This document shows positions 1 to 5,160 of a stretch of DNA of 7,736 nt, one piece after another. Source of the DNA: Bacillota bacterium. GTDB taxonomy: Bacteria > Bacillota > Clostridia > Oscillospirales > Ruminococcaceae. The stretch spans positions 1 to 7,736 of the forward strand of contig JAEXNS010000103.1 of assembly GCA_023439605.1 (NCBI GenBank). The letters are read 5' to 3'. Below the pieces are notes generated by a model. The model did not search any database. It was not told the origin of the DNA and saw only the letters and a program-made list of their open reading frames with translations. Position 1 is the stretch's first letter. The number at the start of each line of letters is the position of its first letter. Position numbers and translations under genes: made by a program.

Positions 1-188
1 TAAATCAAATTATAGATACTTTGAAAAACATGAACTTCTTTAAAGTTACAGGAGATGGATATATACCTACTTATACAAGAACAGACTTAACAGATGCAAT
101 TCATGACAAATTTGGATTTAGAACAGACTATCAGATTGTGACTAATAAGGAAATGAAAAAAATTTTAATTTCCATAAAAAGTAAGTGA
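1..188 (+). CDS. IS1634-like transposase, C-terminal fragment (5' end outside window)
   Basis: This is the last 61 codons of a transposase gene whose beginning lies before the window; it reads in frame from base 3 to TGA at 186-188. The residues include GYIPTYTRTDLTDAIHDKFG followed by FRTDYQIVTNKEM. I recognise this from memory as the C-terminal tail of IS1634-type (IS4 superfamily, DDE) transposases, which cut and paste their own element. No catalytic residue is visible because the DDE core lies upstream. A hairpin begins on the last two codons and stop, and a second terminator follows, so transcription is well closed off. Whether the full gene is intact cannot be judged. The family call is from recollection of the motif, not from a search. 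Confidence 0.75.
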   Translation, partial: NQIIDTLKNMNFFKVTGDGYIPTYTRTDLTDAIHDKFGFRTDYQIVTNKEMKKILISIKSK

Positions 189-204
189 AAGTACTCACTT
201 TTTT
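183..204 (+). terminator. Hairpin overlapping the transposase stop codon
   Basis: The arms aagtga (183-188) and tcactt (195-200) pair perfectly around a 6-nt loop and run into a T tract (199-204). The left arm contains the last lysine codon and the stop codon of the transposase. It is short, so it is probably a weak terminator, backed up by the stronger one at 211-258. Confidence 0.5.
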
Positions 205-210
205 ATAACT

Positions 211-258
211 AAAAAGCCTTCATAAACTTCGATTTTACGAGGTTTATGAAGGCTTTTT
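211..258 (+). terminator. Strong intrinsic terminator at IS right end
   Basis: Bases 211-227 and 242-258 are perfect 17-bp reverse complements. The stem can extend four more pairs (228-231 with 238-241, one G-T wobble), leaving a 6-nt loop. It starts with five A and ends with five T, so it can work in both directions. It insulates the transposase from whatever flanks the element. Confidence 0.85.
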
Positions 259-279
259 CTTTTTTAAGTGTCAAAGATG

Positions 280-402
280 AGATGCATTTTTTGACTTACT
301 TATTTTTAATCTCATATAATCCTCTCCTCACTCTATATTATATCATATTACGTACAAAGTACGCAATAGTTTTAAAAAATTTGACTTGATTTTTTTAGTT
401 TT
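280..402. repeat. Direct repeat, copy A (partner 4951-5073)
   Basis: About 123 bp match 4951-5073 in the same orientation. By eye there are roughly five differences, including T284/C4955, the ATCATATT/ATCGCATT stretch, one extra T in the run near 5041, and GACTTG/GACCTG. The repeat is the promoter and 5' end of an IS1634-like transposase. It flanks the peptide/maturase/helicase cluster on both sides, so it could support recombination that deletes the whole cluster. Confidence 0.85.
337..366 (-). promoter_or_regulatory. Transposase promoter with palindrome (copy A)
   Basis: On the minus strand, -35 TTGCGT (361-366) and -10 TATAAT (337-342) are separated by 18 bp. The interrupted palindrome cgtacaaagtacg (351-363) covers the spacer and part of the -35. 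The same arrangement is conserved in copy B at 5008-5037, so it is an IS feature and not chance local sequence. Confidence 0.5.
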
Positions 403-451
403 TTACGTTGATTGAACCTTGTTTTTTTTATTAAACTATCAAAGACCCATA

Positions 452-480
452 TTGACAAATTGGCAGTTTTGATATATAAT
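452..480 (+). promoter_or_regulatory. Consensus sigma-A-type promoter of the peptide operon
   Basis: TTGACA at 452-457, a 17-bp spacer and TATAAT at 475-480 match the vegetative consensus exactly. Transcription would start near 487, giving a leader of about 90 nt before the peptide gene. The -35 lies only about 5 bp beyond the probable IS terminus at 447. The promoter is therefore either native and narrowly spared, or new to the operon after IS movement. A perfect promoter suggests strong expression unless a repressor acts here; I see no clear operator. Confidence 0.8.
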
Positions 481-513
481 TAGTAATGTAATATATACAT
501 AGTTAAGTTTTTA

Positions 514-555
514 ATGTGTTTATTATAAAGTAATTTTTTGCTTTTATAAACATAT
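514..555 (+). other. Leader hairpin upstream of the peptide gene
   Basis: In the untranslated leader, 514-523 can pair with 546-555 (10 bp with one G-T), with a further four inner pairs (527-530 with 541-544) after a small internal loop. The T-rich loop is 531-540. It ends just before the GGGG ribosome-site region at 559-562. It could stabilise the 5' end of the transcript or affect translation. It is AT-rich and only moderately stable, and no known riboswitch class is recognised. Confidence 0.35.
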
Positions 556-577
556 ATAGGGGATGGTGGTGAAAATA

Positions 578-676
578 ATGACACTTAAAATCAAATGGAC
601 TGTATCAACAGCGAAAGATGATTCACGTGCTTCTGCAATGTACTGCTTTAAGAGTTGCAGTGCTAATCAGAACTAA
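578..676 (+). CDS. Putative RiPP precursor peptide, 32 aa, with YCFKSC motif
   Basis: This short gene encodes 32 residues: a charged N-terminal part starting MTLKIKWTVSTAKDD, then a C-terminal part ending MYCFKSCSANQN, with two cysteines (C23 and C27) spaced CX3C. It is probably the substrate of the radical SAM maturase encoded next, which would form thioether or other crosslinks around the Cys pair; this is inferred from gene order, size and composition. ATG 578 is preceded by GGTGGTG (564-570). The frame is also open from ATG 563 and from GTG 566 or 569, so 35-37 residues are possible using GGGG at 559-562. No double-glycine leader cleavage site is visible, and no protease or transporter gene follows. 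It does not match any named precursor family I can recall. Confidence 0.7.
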   Translation: MTLKIKWTVSTAKDDSRASAMYCFKSCSANQN

Positions 677-694
677 TGACTTATCATGCAATTT

Positions 695-747
695 AAAGGG
701 AGGAAAGAAAGAGTCAATAAGGCTTATCTTACCTCTCTTTTTGTTTT
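695..747 (+). terminator. Attenuating terminator between peptide gene and maturase
   Basis: Bases 695-707 pair with 728-740 over 13 positions (one G-T, one mismatch) around a 20-nt loop, followed by a T-rich run to 747. Placed directly after a precursor peptide gene, this fits partial termination. Most transcripts would end here and a minority would read into the enzyme genes, giving the substrate excess usual in peptide operons. No separate promoter for the maturase is visible, which supports readthrough. Confidence 0.7.
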
Positions 748-771
748 AAAATATAAATAAAGGTGGACGTT

Positions 772-1476
772 ATGGCTAATAATGAAAAAAAGGAAGTTGA
801 ACTTGACATTACAAAAAAGTATTCAATCTTAGATGGTATTGTAATTGTAAAATACAATGATTTCTGGCTTATTATAAACCCAGAAACATCAAATTGGATT
901 GTGTTGAAAAATCAGAATCAATTAAATATTTTTAACATGCTTAAAGAACATTCTATACAGGATTGCATTAACAAATTAGGCGATGATTTAAAAGAGGAAG
1001 ATCTTATAGCTGTGCTAACTGAACTAGAAGCGAAACAGTTTGATTCTTACAATGTGAATTATCCTGAACGAAACGGAATATGTATTTATTTAACTAATGC
1101 ATGCAATCTCCGCTGTCCTCACTGTTATATGTATGCTTCACAAGAGTTGGAAAACGAATTAACTACTAATGAAGTTAAAGAATTACTGTCAGCGTTTTAT
1201 AATAATGGATGCAGAGTTGTTACCTTTACTGGTGGGGAAGTAACCTTGAGAAAGGATCTTGTTGAAATACTTAAACATGCAAAAGATCTAAGTTACAAAA
1301 TAACAGTTTTGTCTAATGGAACTAACTGGACTGATGAACTTATTGAAAAAGTCAATCAATATGTTGATGAAGTACAGGTTAGTATTGATGGTTACGATGA
1401 AGAAAGCAATTCTGCTATTAGAGGAAAAGACAACTTTAATCGTGCTTTGAATACAGTTGAAAAACTTGTAAATTAG
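772..1476 (+). CDS. Maturase N-terminal part: RRE-like domain and radical SAM core start
   Basis: These 234 residues precede the TAG. Residues about 14-85 look like the PqqD-type winged-helix recognition domain (RRE) often fused to RiPP maturases: short strands ending in FWLIINPETSNWIVL, then helices. This would bind the precursor's leader. C111, C115 and C118 (CNLRCPHC, CX3CX2C) hold the radical SAM 4Fe-4S cluster, followed by the aromatic residue typical of the motif. TGGEV (G154, G155, E156) is the SAM-binding GGE motif. LSNGT and VQVSIDGYDE are the usual later strands of the half-barrel. If translation ends at the TAG, this product has the radical cluster but lacks the end of the barrel and all auxiliary clusters, and is unlikely to work. 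Confidence 0.8.
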   Translation: MANNEKKEVELDITKKYSILDGIVIVKYNDFWLIINPETSNWIVLKNQNQLNIFNMLKEHSIQDCINKLGDDLKEEDLIAVLTELEAKQFDSYNVNYPERNGICIYLTNACNLRCPHCYMYASQELENELTTNEVKELLSAFYNNGCRVVTFTGGEVTLRKDLVEILKHAKDLSYKITVLSNGTNWTDELIEKVNQYVDEVQVSIDGYDEESNSAIRGKDNFNRALNTVEKLVN

Positions 1477-2100
1477 AATATAAGAACTTCTGTAGCTATT
1501 ACACCACTATTGGAAATGCTCGAATCTAATAAAGAAAAATACATTTCGTTTGCTAAAGGGTTAATAAATAAATACCCTGCAGACCGATTCTTTGTAAAAT
1601 TTAATGTTGAGTTACTTGAAGGAAGAAACATCAATCCTACCTCGGACAGTAATATGCGTTATAGGAAACTTATGAAAGAAATCACAAAATCATGTTATGA
1701 TAACTATCAAGAAAATGATTTCGTTTTGAATCATGAGAACAATACTATTTTTAATAACTGCGGATTTGGTGGAATTACAGTATCTTCAATAGGTGATATA
1801 TATTTTTGCAATCGTATTTACGAACTCAAAAGCTTTGCAAATTATCGTAAGGATTCACTTTCATATATTATGGATCTTTCTCGTAAAGCCATGGAACTTT
1901 CTGATATCAATAATCTAAAACCATGTTGTAACTGTGAATTAAAATATATCTGTGGCGGTGGCTGCCGCATAACATATTTTAACGAGCTAACTAAATGTGA
2001 TGAGATTAAAACATTTGATGTTTCAAAAGTTCCAGCGAGAAAATGCGACTTTGATAAGAAGAAGTTTTATTATCAAATGATGATAAAAACAAACGAATAG
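1477..2100 (+). CDS. Maturase C-terminal part: barrel end and SPASM domain
   Basis: This continues the same frame immediately after the TAG with NIRTSVAITPLLE, a typical next strand of radical SAM/SPASM enzymes, and ends with TAG at 2098-2100. The SPASM pattern is complete: a Cys in NNCGFGG, a Gly then Cys in GDIYFC, then CCNCELKYICGGGC (CX2CX5CX3C), and a final Cys in ARKCDFDKK. These normally ligate two auxiliary 4Fe-4S clusters. A TTG at 1510 is in frame, but I see no AGGAGG-like site before it, so independent translation is doubtful. Full conservation of the ligands argues that the interruption is recent or not real in the cell. Confidence 0.75.
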   Translation, partial: NIRTSVAITPLLEMLESNKEKYISFAKGLINKYPADRFFVKFNVELLEGRNINPTSDSNMRYRKLMKEITKSCYDNYQENDFVLNHENNTIFNNCGFGGITVSSIGDIYFCNRIYELKSFANYRKDSLSYIMDLSRKAMELSDINNLKPCCNCELKYICGGGCRITYFNELTKCDEIKTFDVSKVPARKCDFDKKKFYYQMMIKTNE

Positions 2101-2123
2101 TTTTACAGATAAGGAAGATAAAC

Positions 2124-4571
2124 ATGAGTGACTTAATCATTTCTTTTAATATTCCTGAATCAATCGAACAAAAAAGGCTTGTAGTCGAATTTTACGATGG
2201 TTTGATTAGAATCACAAAGTTAGGACTGTTTACTGGCCCTTTAAGAAGGGTTTCGGTAGATGATGAATTTTATTTTGATAATATTGGGAAAGAAAATCAG
2301 CGTGTTCTGTCAAATATAATTAGAAATAAATTTAATTCCAAAATTTGCAAGAATAAGTATTCTTTTATAGCTGGAATAGAAGAAATATTAAATGTTGCAA
2401 ATTTTACATCAGCATTTGCATTTATGTCAGACAAGAAATATCATCTAATAAAAAACTATCATTTGAATTATAATTCAGAATATCGAATTGAATACATTAA
2501 CGATTCGCTGATTATTGATATTGTGTCAACAGATAATCTTGAAGATATAAATTTACAATTAAAAACAGTTGAGCCTGTATGCAAGTTTTTTATTGATTTA
2601 CAAGGAACAGATATTACAGGAAAAATCAAATTTGATTATAACGGAATAATAATTTCTCCCTTGAATAAATCTGAGATAATTGAAACCGAAGACGGTAATG
2701 TAATGCGAAATAAACTTTTTGAAGAAGATGCTATTACTACAATAAGAAAAGCCAGTTTTATATGCTCAACAAATGATACTTATAAATTTTCACCATCTGC
2801 TTCGATTTCATTTGCACTTTCACACATTTCTGAAAGTGGAATACAATTATTTTCTTCAAAAGGATCAGAGATTTCTACAATATCATCTAAAAATATTTCT
2901 GTAACTTACGATATTGATTGGTTTTCTATCAAAGTCGCTGTGGAAAACGAGAACGGTTTTATTGATATAAGTGACAAAATCAACCTAAAGAGCAAATTCG
3001 TTGAGATTGATGGAAAAACATTTGTAATGCCTTATACTTTACAAAACAAGAAAATAATAAAGGACAAACAAGGTTTAGTTATACCAAAGAATGAATACAT
3101 TAATGCATTATATATTGCTTCACAGAGTTCAAATAGAGAGATTACCAATATAAATAAGTTCTTTAATAATGATGATAAAATAAATATCCCCGATGATATA
3201 GCATCCATTTTACGTCCATATCAAGTTGAAGGTGTAACTTGGCTTGAAAGAATGTATAAAGCAGGATTAGGAGCTTGTTTAGCCGATGATATGGGTTTAG
3301 GCAAAACTATTCAGGCAATATCCGTTTTAAAAATCCATTCAGACGATAAACATAATGCTCCAAAATTAGTGATAGCTCCGAAATCACTATTGTATAACTG
3401 GAAAAATGAAATCAATAAGTTCGCATCTAACCTTTCCGTTATAATCTATCATGGAAACGCAAGGAATATAAACGAAAAAGAGTTGTGTTCAAATACAGTG
3501 CTCTTAACAACATTTGGTACAGTATTAAATGATTTAGAAATATTGAAACAAATAATTTTTGATATTGTTGTCATAGATGAAATACAGTTTATTAAGAATT
3601 TCAATTCCAAAACATTTAAAGCGATAGCATATTTAAAGAGAAATATGACTATCGGATTGTCAGGTACTCCGTTTGAGAACAATATCACAGAACTATGGAG
3701 CATAATGAATGTGCTTAACAATTCCATCTTCAAAAGTAAAGCTACATTCATTAATTTGTCAAATTTAGAAGAGTTTAAGAGAATAAACAAAATGATATCT
3801 CCTTTCGTTCTGAGAAGAGAGAAAAAAGAAGTCCTTAAAGATCTTCCTGAAAAAAATGAAACTGCAATTGAGATAGAAATGGAGCAAGAGCAGGAACAGC
3901 TTTATAACTCTTTGCGAATAAAGATTCTTGAAGAAATTAAAAGATTACCATCAAGATATGAGATTAAAACATCTGCTGACATATTGAAGGGATTACTACT
4001 CTTACGACAAGCTGCTTGTCATCCTCTTTTGCTCAATTCAGGAATGAATCCTGAACATTGTACTGAATCCGCAAAATTTGAATTCTTAAAAGACAGAGTT
4101 ATGTCTTTGGTAGTTGCAAATGAAAAGGTGATTATTTTCAGCCAGTTTACTTCAATGCTAAAAATAATTGAAAATTGGCTTAAAGCTGAAAAAATTAAGT
4201 ATTTCTATTTAGATGGGCAGACAAATCGCCGTCAGGAGTTAGTAGATGAATTTGAAAAAAGCGATGAAGGCGTATTCCTAATTAGTCTGAAAGCAGGAGG
4301 AGTAGGTCTTAATCTCACTTCGTGTCATTATGTAATATTGTATGATCCGTGGTGGAATCCAGCAACTGAAAAGCAAGCTGCTGACAGAGTCTACCGAATA
4401 GGACAAAATAAAGATGTTTTTGTATATAAACTTATAACACGAAATACCATTGAAGATAAAATACAGCAATTACAAGAAAAAAAGACGGTTATATCCGATT
4501 TAATTTTCAAAGACATTGGCAATTTGAAGAAACTTGACATTGATGAAATAATATCTTTAATAAGCGAGTAA
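2124..4571 (+). CDS. SNF2-family DEAD/DEAH-like helicase (Swi2/Snf2 ATPase), 815 aa
   Basis: This is a superfamily 2 double-stranded-DNA translocase that should hydrolyse ATP and remodel protein-DNA complexes in the cytoplasm. Seen motifs: LRPYQ at 363-367, Walker A DDMGLGKT at 388-395 (K394), Walker B box DEIQ at 485-488 (DEAQ is commoner in bacterial members), SGTP at 513-516, motif V KAGGVGLN at 723-730, DPWWNP from 741 and the motif VI segment ending RIGQ at 758-761. Both RecA-like lobes are complete. The N-terminal 340 residues are less recognisable. The DIDWF segment (263-267) followed by FVEIDGKTFVM resembles the bacterial SNF2-associated domain (PF08455). ATG 2124 follows AAGGAAG (2111-2117), and the gene starts 23 bp after the maturase, so it is in the same operon. 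Its role beside a peptide maturase is unknown: immunity, peptide-target processing or an unrelated defence job are all possible. It looks intact. Confidence 0.93.
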   Translation: MSDLIISFNIPESIEQKRLVVEFYDGLIRITKLGLFTGPLRRVSVDDEFYFDNIGKENQRVLSNIIRNKFNSKICKNKYSFIAGIEEILNVANFTSAFAFMSDKKYHLIKNYHLNYNSEYRIEYINDSLIIDIVSTDNLEDINLQLKTVEPVCKFFIDLQGTDITGKIKFDYNGIIISPLNKSEIIETEDGNVMRNKLFEEDAITTIRKASFICSTNDTYKFSPSASISFALSHISESGIQLFSSKGSEISTISSKNISVTYDIDWFSIKVAVENENGFIDISDKINLKSKFVEIDGKTFVMPYTLQNKKIIKDKQGLVIPKNEYINALYIASQSSNREITNINKFFNNDDKINIPDDIASILRPYQVEGVTWLERMYKAGLGACLADDMGLGKTIQAISVLKIHSDDKHNAPKLVIAPKSLLYNWKNEINKFASNLSVIIYHGNARNINEKELCSNTVLLTTFGTVLNDLEILKQIIFDIVVIDEIQFIKNFNSKTFKAIAYLKRNMTIGLSGTPFENNITELWSIMNVLNNSIFKSKATFINLSNLEEFKRINKMISPFVLRREKKEVLKDLPEKNETAIEIEMEQEQEQLYNSLRIKILEEIKRLPSRYEIKTSADILKGLLLLRQAACHPLLLNSGMNPEHCTESAKFEFLKDRVMSLVVANEKVIIFSQFTSMLKIIENWLKAEKIKYFYLDGQTNRRQELVDEFEKSDEGVFLISLKAGGVGLNLTSCHYVILYDPWWNPATEKQAADRVYRIGQNKDVFVYKLITRNTIEDKIQQLQEKKTVISDLIFKDIGNLKKLDIDEIISLISE

Positions 4572-4623
4572 AAAGCACCCTCCCACCAGCCAACACATCA
4601 CTGTTCAGCCAGTGGGAGGGCTT
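4570..4623 (-). terminator. Intrinsic terminator, best read on the minus strand
   Basis: CCCTCCCAC (4578-4586) pairs perfectly with GTGGGAGGG (4612-4620), with aag/ctt extending the stem across a small bulge. The five A at 4570-4574 give a T run on the minus strand, so it terminates the minus-strand gene remnant ending at 4631. The plus side ends in cttcttc, so it may also slow transcription leaving the helicase gene, whose stop codon touches it. Its GC-rich stem stands out from the surrounding AT-rich DNA and probably came with the foreign gene tail. Confidence 0.75.
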
Positions 4624-4630
4624 CTTCATA

Positions 4631-4732
4631 TCAAATCGCTATCCGTTTAGCTTCATTCTTACCATTATACTTATCCACGATCTTCTCAATCCTCATAATC
4701 TCGCTGTCTCTGCCATTGATGATCTGATATTG
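4631..4732 (-). pseudogene. C-terminal tail (33 codons) of an unrecognised gene
   Basis: On the minus strand the frame is open from 4732 to TGA at 4631-4633 and ends GRDSEIMRIEKIVDKYNGKN then EAKRIAI. It is followed by a proper terminator, which is why I treat it as a real gene end. A TGA at 4733-4735, where the transposase homology stops, closes it upstream, so no start remains. It is charged and probably helical. I do not recognise the family; a gene from a conjugative or other mobile element is a guess from its position. Confidence 0.45.
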
Positions 4733-4986
4733 TCATCTTTTGCTATTAATTTTGAAATAGAACACTGGATAGTTTTGGTCCTTTCTTTTTTTTCTGTTTC
4801 TTTGTTCAATTTTTCTATGTACTCTTTTGCCCACTCAATTGGATCTATTCCATTTAATTGTTCTTGTAATTCTGCATATGTCCCTAATTTTTCTACTATT
4901 TTGGATGTCCTTTTACCATTTTTGTATATTGATTTTATTACATAAAGTGAAGACGCATTTTTTGACTTACTTATTTTTAATCTCAT
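4693..4986 (-). pseudogene. IS1634-like transposase, N-terminal fragment (97 codons, chimeric end)
   Basis: The start ATG (4984-4986) has AGGAGAGG upstream and a good promoter. The protein begins MRLKISKSKNASSLYVIKSI and continues with KIVEKLGTYAELQEQLNG and DPIEWAKEYIEKLNKE, which I recognise as the N-terminal region of IS1634-type transposases. Family-like sequence lasts to about KLIAKDD (near 4736). The last residues, to the stop at 4693, come from the joined foreign gene tail read in another frame. The DDE catalytic domain is entirely missing, so no transposition activity is expected from this copy. The first 12 codons match the fragment at 280-315. Confidence 0.8.
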
Positions 4987-5073
4987 ATAATCCTCTCCTC
5001 ACTCTATATTATATCGCATTACGTACAAAGTACGCAATAGTTTTTAAAAAATTTGACCTGATTTTTTTATTTT
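4736..5073 (-). mobile_element. IS1634-like left-end fragment (copy B)
   Basis: This remnant carries the transposase promoter and about 83 codons of the gene. Its inner end is a deletion junction near 4736. Its outer end is blurred between 5073 and 5085, because homology to copy A fades in T-rich sequence and the terminal repeat seen at 434-447 is absent. The outer break lies right at the promoter of the following chromosomal operon. Copies A and B have the same orientation and bracket the peptide cluster. Confidence 0.7.
5008..5037 (-). promoter_or_regulatory. Transposase promoter with palindrome (copy B)
   Basis: On the minus strand, -35 TTGCGT (5032-5037) and -10 TATAAT (5008-5013) are 18 bp apart, and the ribosome site and ATG follow. 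The palindrome cgtacaaagtacg (5022-5034) overlaps the spacer and -35 and is identical in copy A. A repressor site, perhaps for the transposase itself, is plausible but unproven. Confidence 0.6.
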
Positions 5074-5077
5074 TATT

Positions 5078-5105
5078 TTGATTTTTTGAAATAATGTGAT
5101 ATAAT
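5078..5105 (+). promoter_or_regulatory. Promoter of the small membrane protein-proS operon
   Basis: TTGATT (5078-5083), a 16-bp spacer and TATAAT (5100-5105) form a reasonable vegetative promoter. Transcription starting near 5112 leaves a leader of about 45 nt, too short for a T-box, so proS here does not appear to be controlled by uncharged tRNA. The -35 abuts the IS remnant and may have been altered by it. Confidence 0.6.
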
Positions 5106-5148
5106 AATTATATGTGGCATTAGAAAAATATAAGTATAGAATTTATAT

Positions 5149-5153
5149 GGAGG
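5149..5153 (+). promoter_or_regulatory. Ribosome binding site GGAGG pointing to a non-ATG start
   Basis: A consensus GGAGG lies 7 bp before ATC 5161 and 4 bp before ATT 5158, both in frame with the membrane-protein gene. There is no in-frame ATG, GTG or TTG until TTG 5212, far too distant for this site. The ATG at 5147 is in another frame, overlaps the site itself and opens only 12 codons. Confidence 0.65.
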
Positions 5154-5160
5154 TTTTATT

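Larger units (their letters stand above)
1..279 (+). mobile_element. IS1634-like insertion sequence, right-hand end
   Basis: This stretch holds the transposase 3' end, two terminators and a probable terminal repeat around 265-279 (aagtgtcaaagatg). A related string (aactatcaaagaccc) occurs at 434-447, where the opposite IS end fragment stops, which supports both as IS termini. The junction is placed at 279/280 because the next base begins unrelated homology: 280 onward matches 4951 onward, while 277-279 does not match 4948-4950. The exact terminus and any target duplication are uncertain by a few bases. Confidence 0.6.
280..447 (-). mobile_element. IS1634-like left-end fragment (copy A), opposite orientation
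   Basis: On the minus strand this carries the 5' end of an IS1634-like transposase gene. The start codon is at 313-315, preceded by an AGGAGAGG ribosome site, a promoter and about 80 bp of upstream DNA reaching a probable terminal repeat at 434-447. Only 12 codons match copy B (through Asn-Ala-Ser). After the junction with the neighbouring IS the frame reads two foreign codons and stops at 271-273. Bases 280-402 are a direct repeat of 4951-5073. It is a dead remnant, but its promoter still points leftward into the first IS. Confidence 0.65.
772..2100 (+). pseudogene. Radical SAM/SPASM peptide maturase, interrupted by in-frame TAG
   Basis: Read through one TAG at 1474-1476, this is a single 442-codon gene. 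It has an N-terminal recognition-like domain (about 10-85), a radical SAM core (about 100-310) and a C-terminal SPASM domain with a full set of cluster cysteines. Length and domain order are normal for RiPP maturases that bind a leader peptide and use a 5'-deoxyadenosyl radical to crosslink the core. The frame is unchanged across the stop, so this is a substitution and not a frameshift. I chose ATG 772 because AGGTGG (761-766) sits 5 bp upstream; an in-frame GTG at 763 would overlap that ribosome site. Arginine is coded by CGN in 9 of 16 cases, unlike proS (1 of 18). It is called a pseudogene provisionally; sequencing error or readthrough remains possible. Confidence 0.75.

Noticed and set aside
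763..771. GTG at 763 as start of the maturase
   Set aside because: It lies inside the AGGTGG ribosome site that fits ATG 772 with correct spacing.
1474..1476. TAG as pyrrolysine codon in the maturase
   Set aside because: The same gene ends in TAG, no pyl gene is in view, and nothing else in the window suggests recoding. It stays a minor option under the nonsense-codon finding.
1510..2100. TTG 1510 as an independent gene start
   Set aside because: No ribosome site precedes it and the sequence before it continues the radical SAM fold in frame; it is the second part of one gene.
3449..3790. Minus-strand open frame inside the helicase gene
   Set aside because: It is fully antisense to conserved SNF2 motifs, has no ribosome site and encodes a low-information hydrophobic sequence.
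2124..4571. SNF2 gene as part of a DISARM or restriction-modification defence system
   Set aside because: No methyltransferase, DUF1998, PLD nuclease or restriction gene is present in the window; a defence role remains only a possibility.
4730..5081. Plus-strand hydrophobic open frames across the IS fragment
   Set aside because: They are the reverse complement of lysine-rich transposase codons, which always look hydrophobic; no ribosome site was seen.
5106..5160. T-box riboswitch before the proS operon
   Set aside because: The leader is only about 45 nt, with no specifier loop, T-box sequence or terminator/antiterminator pair.
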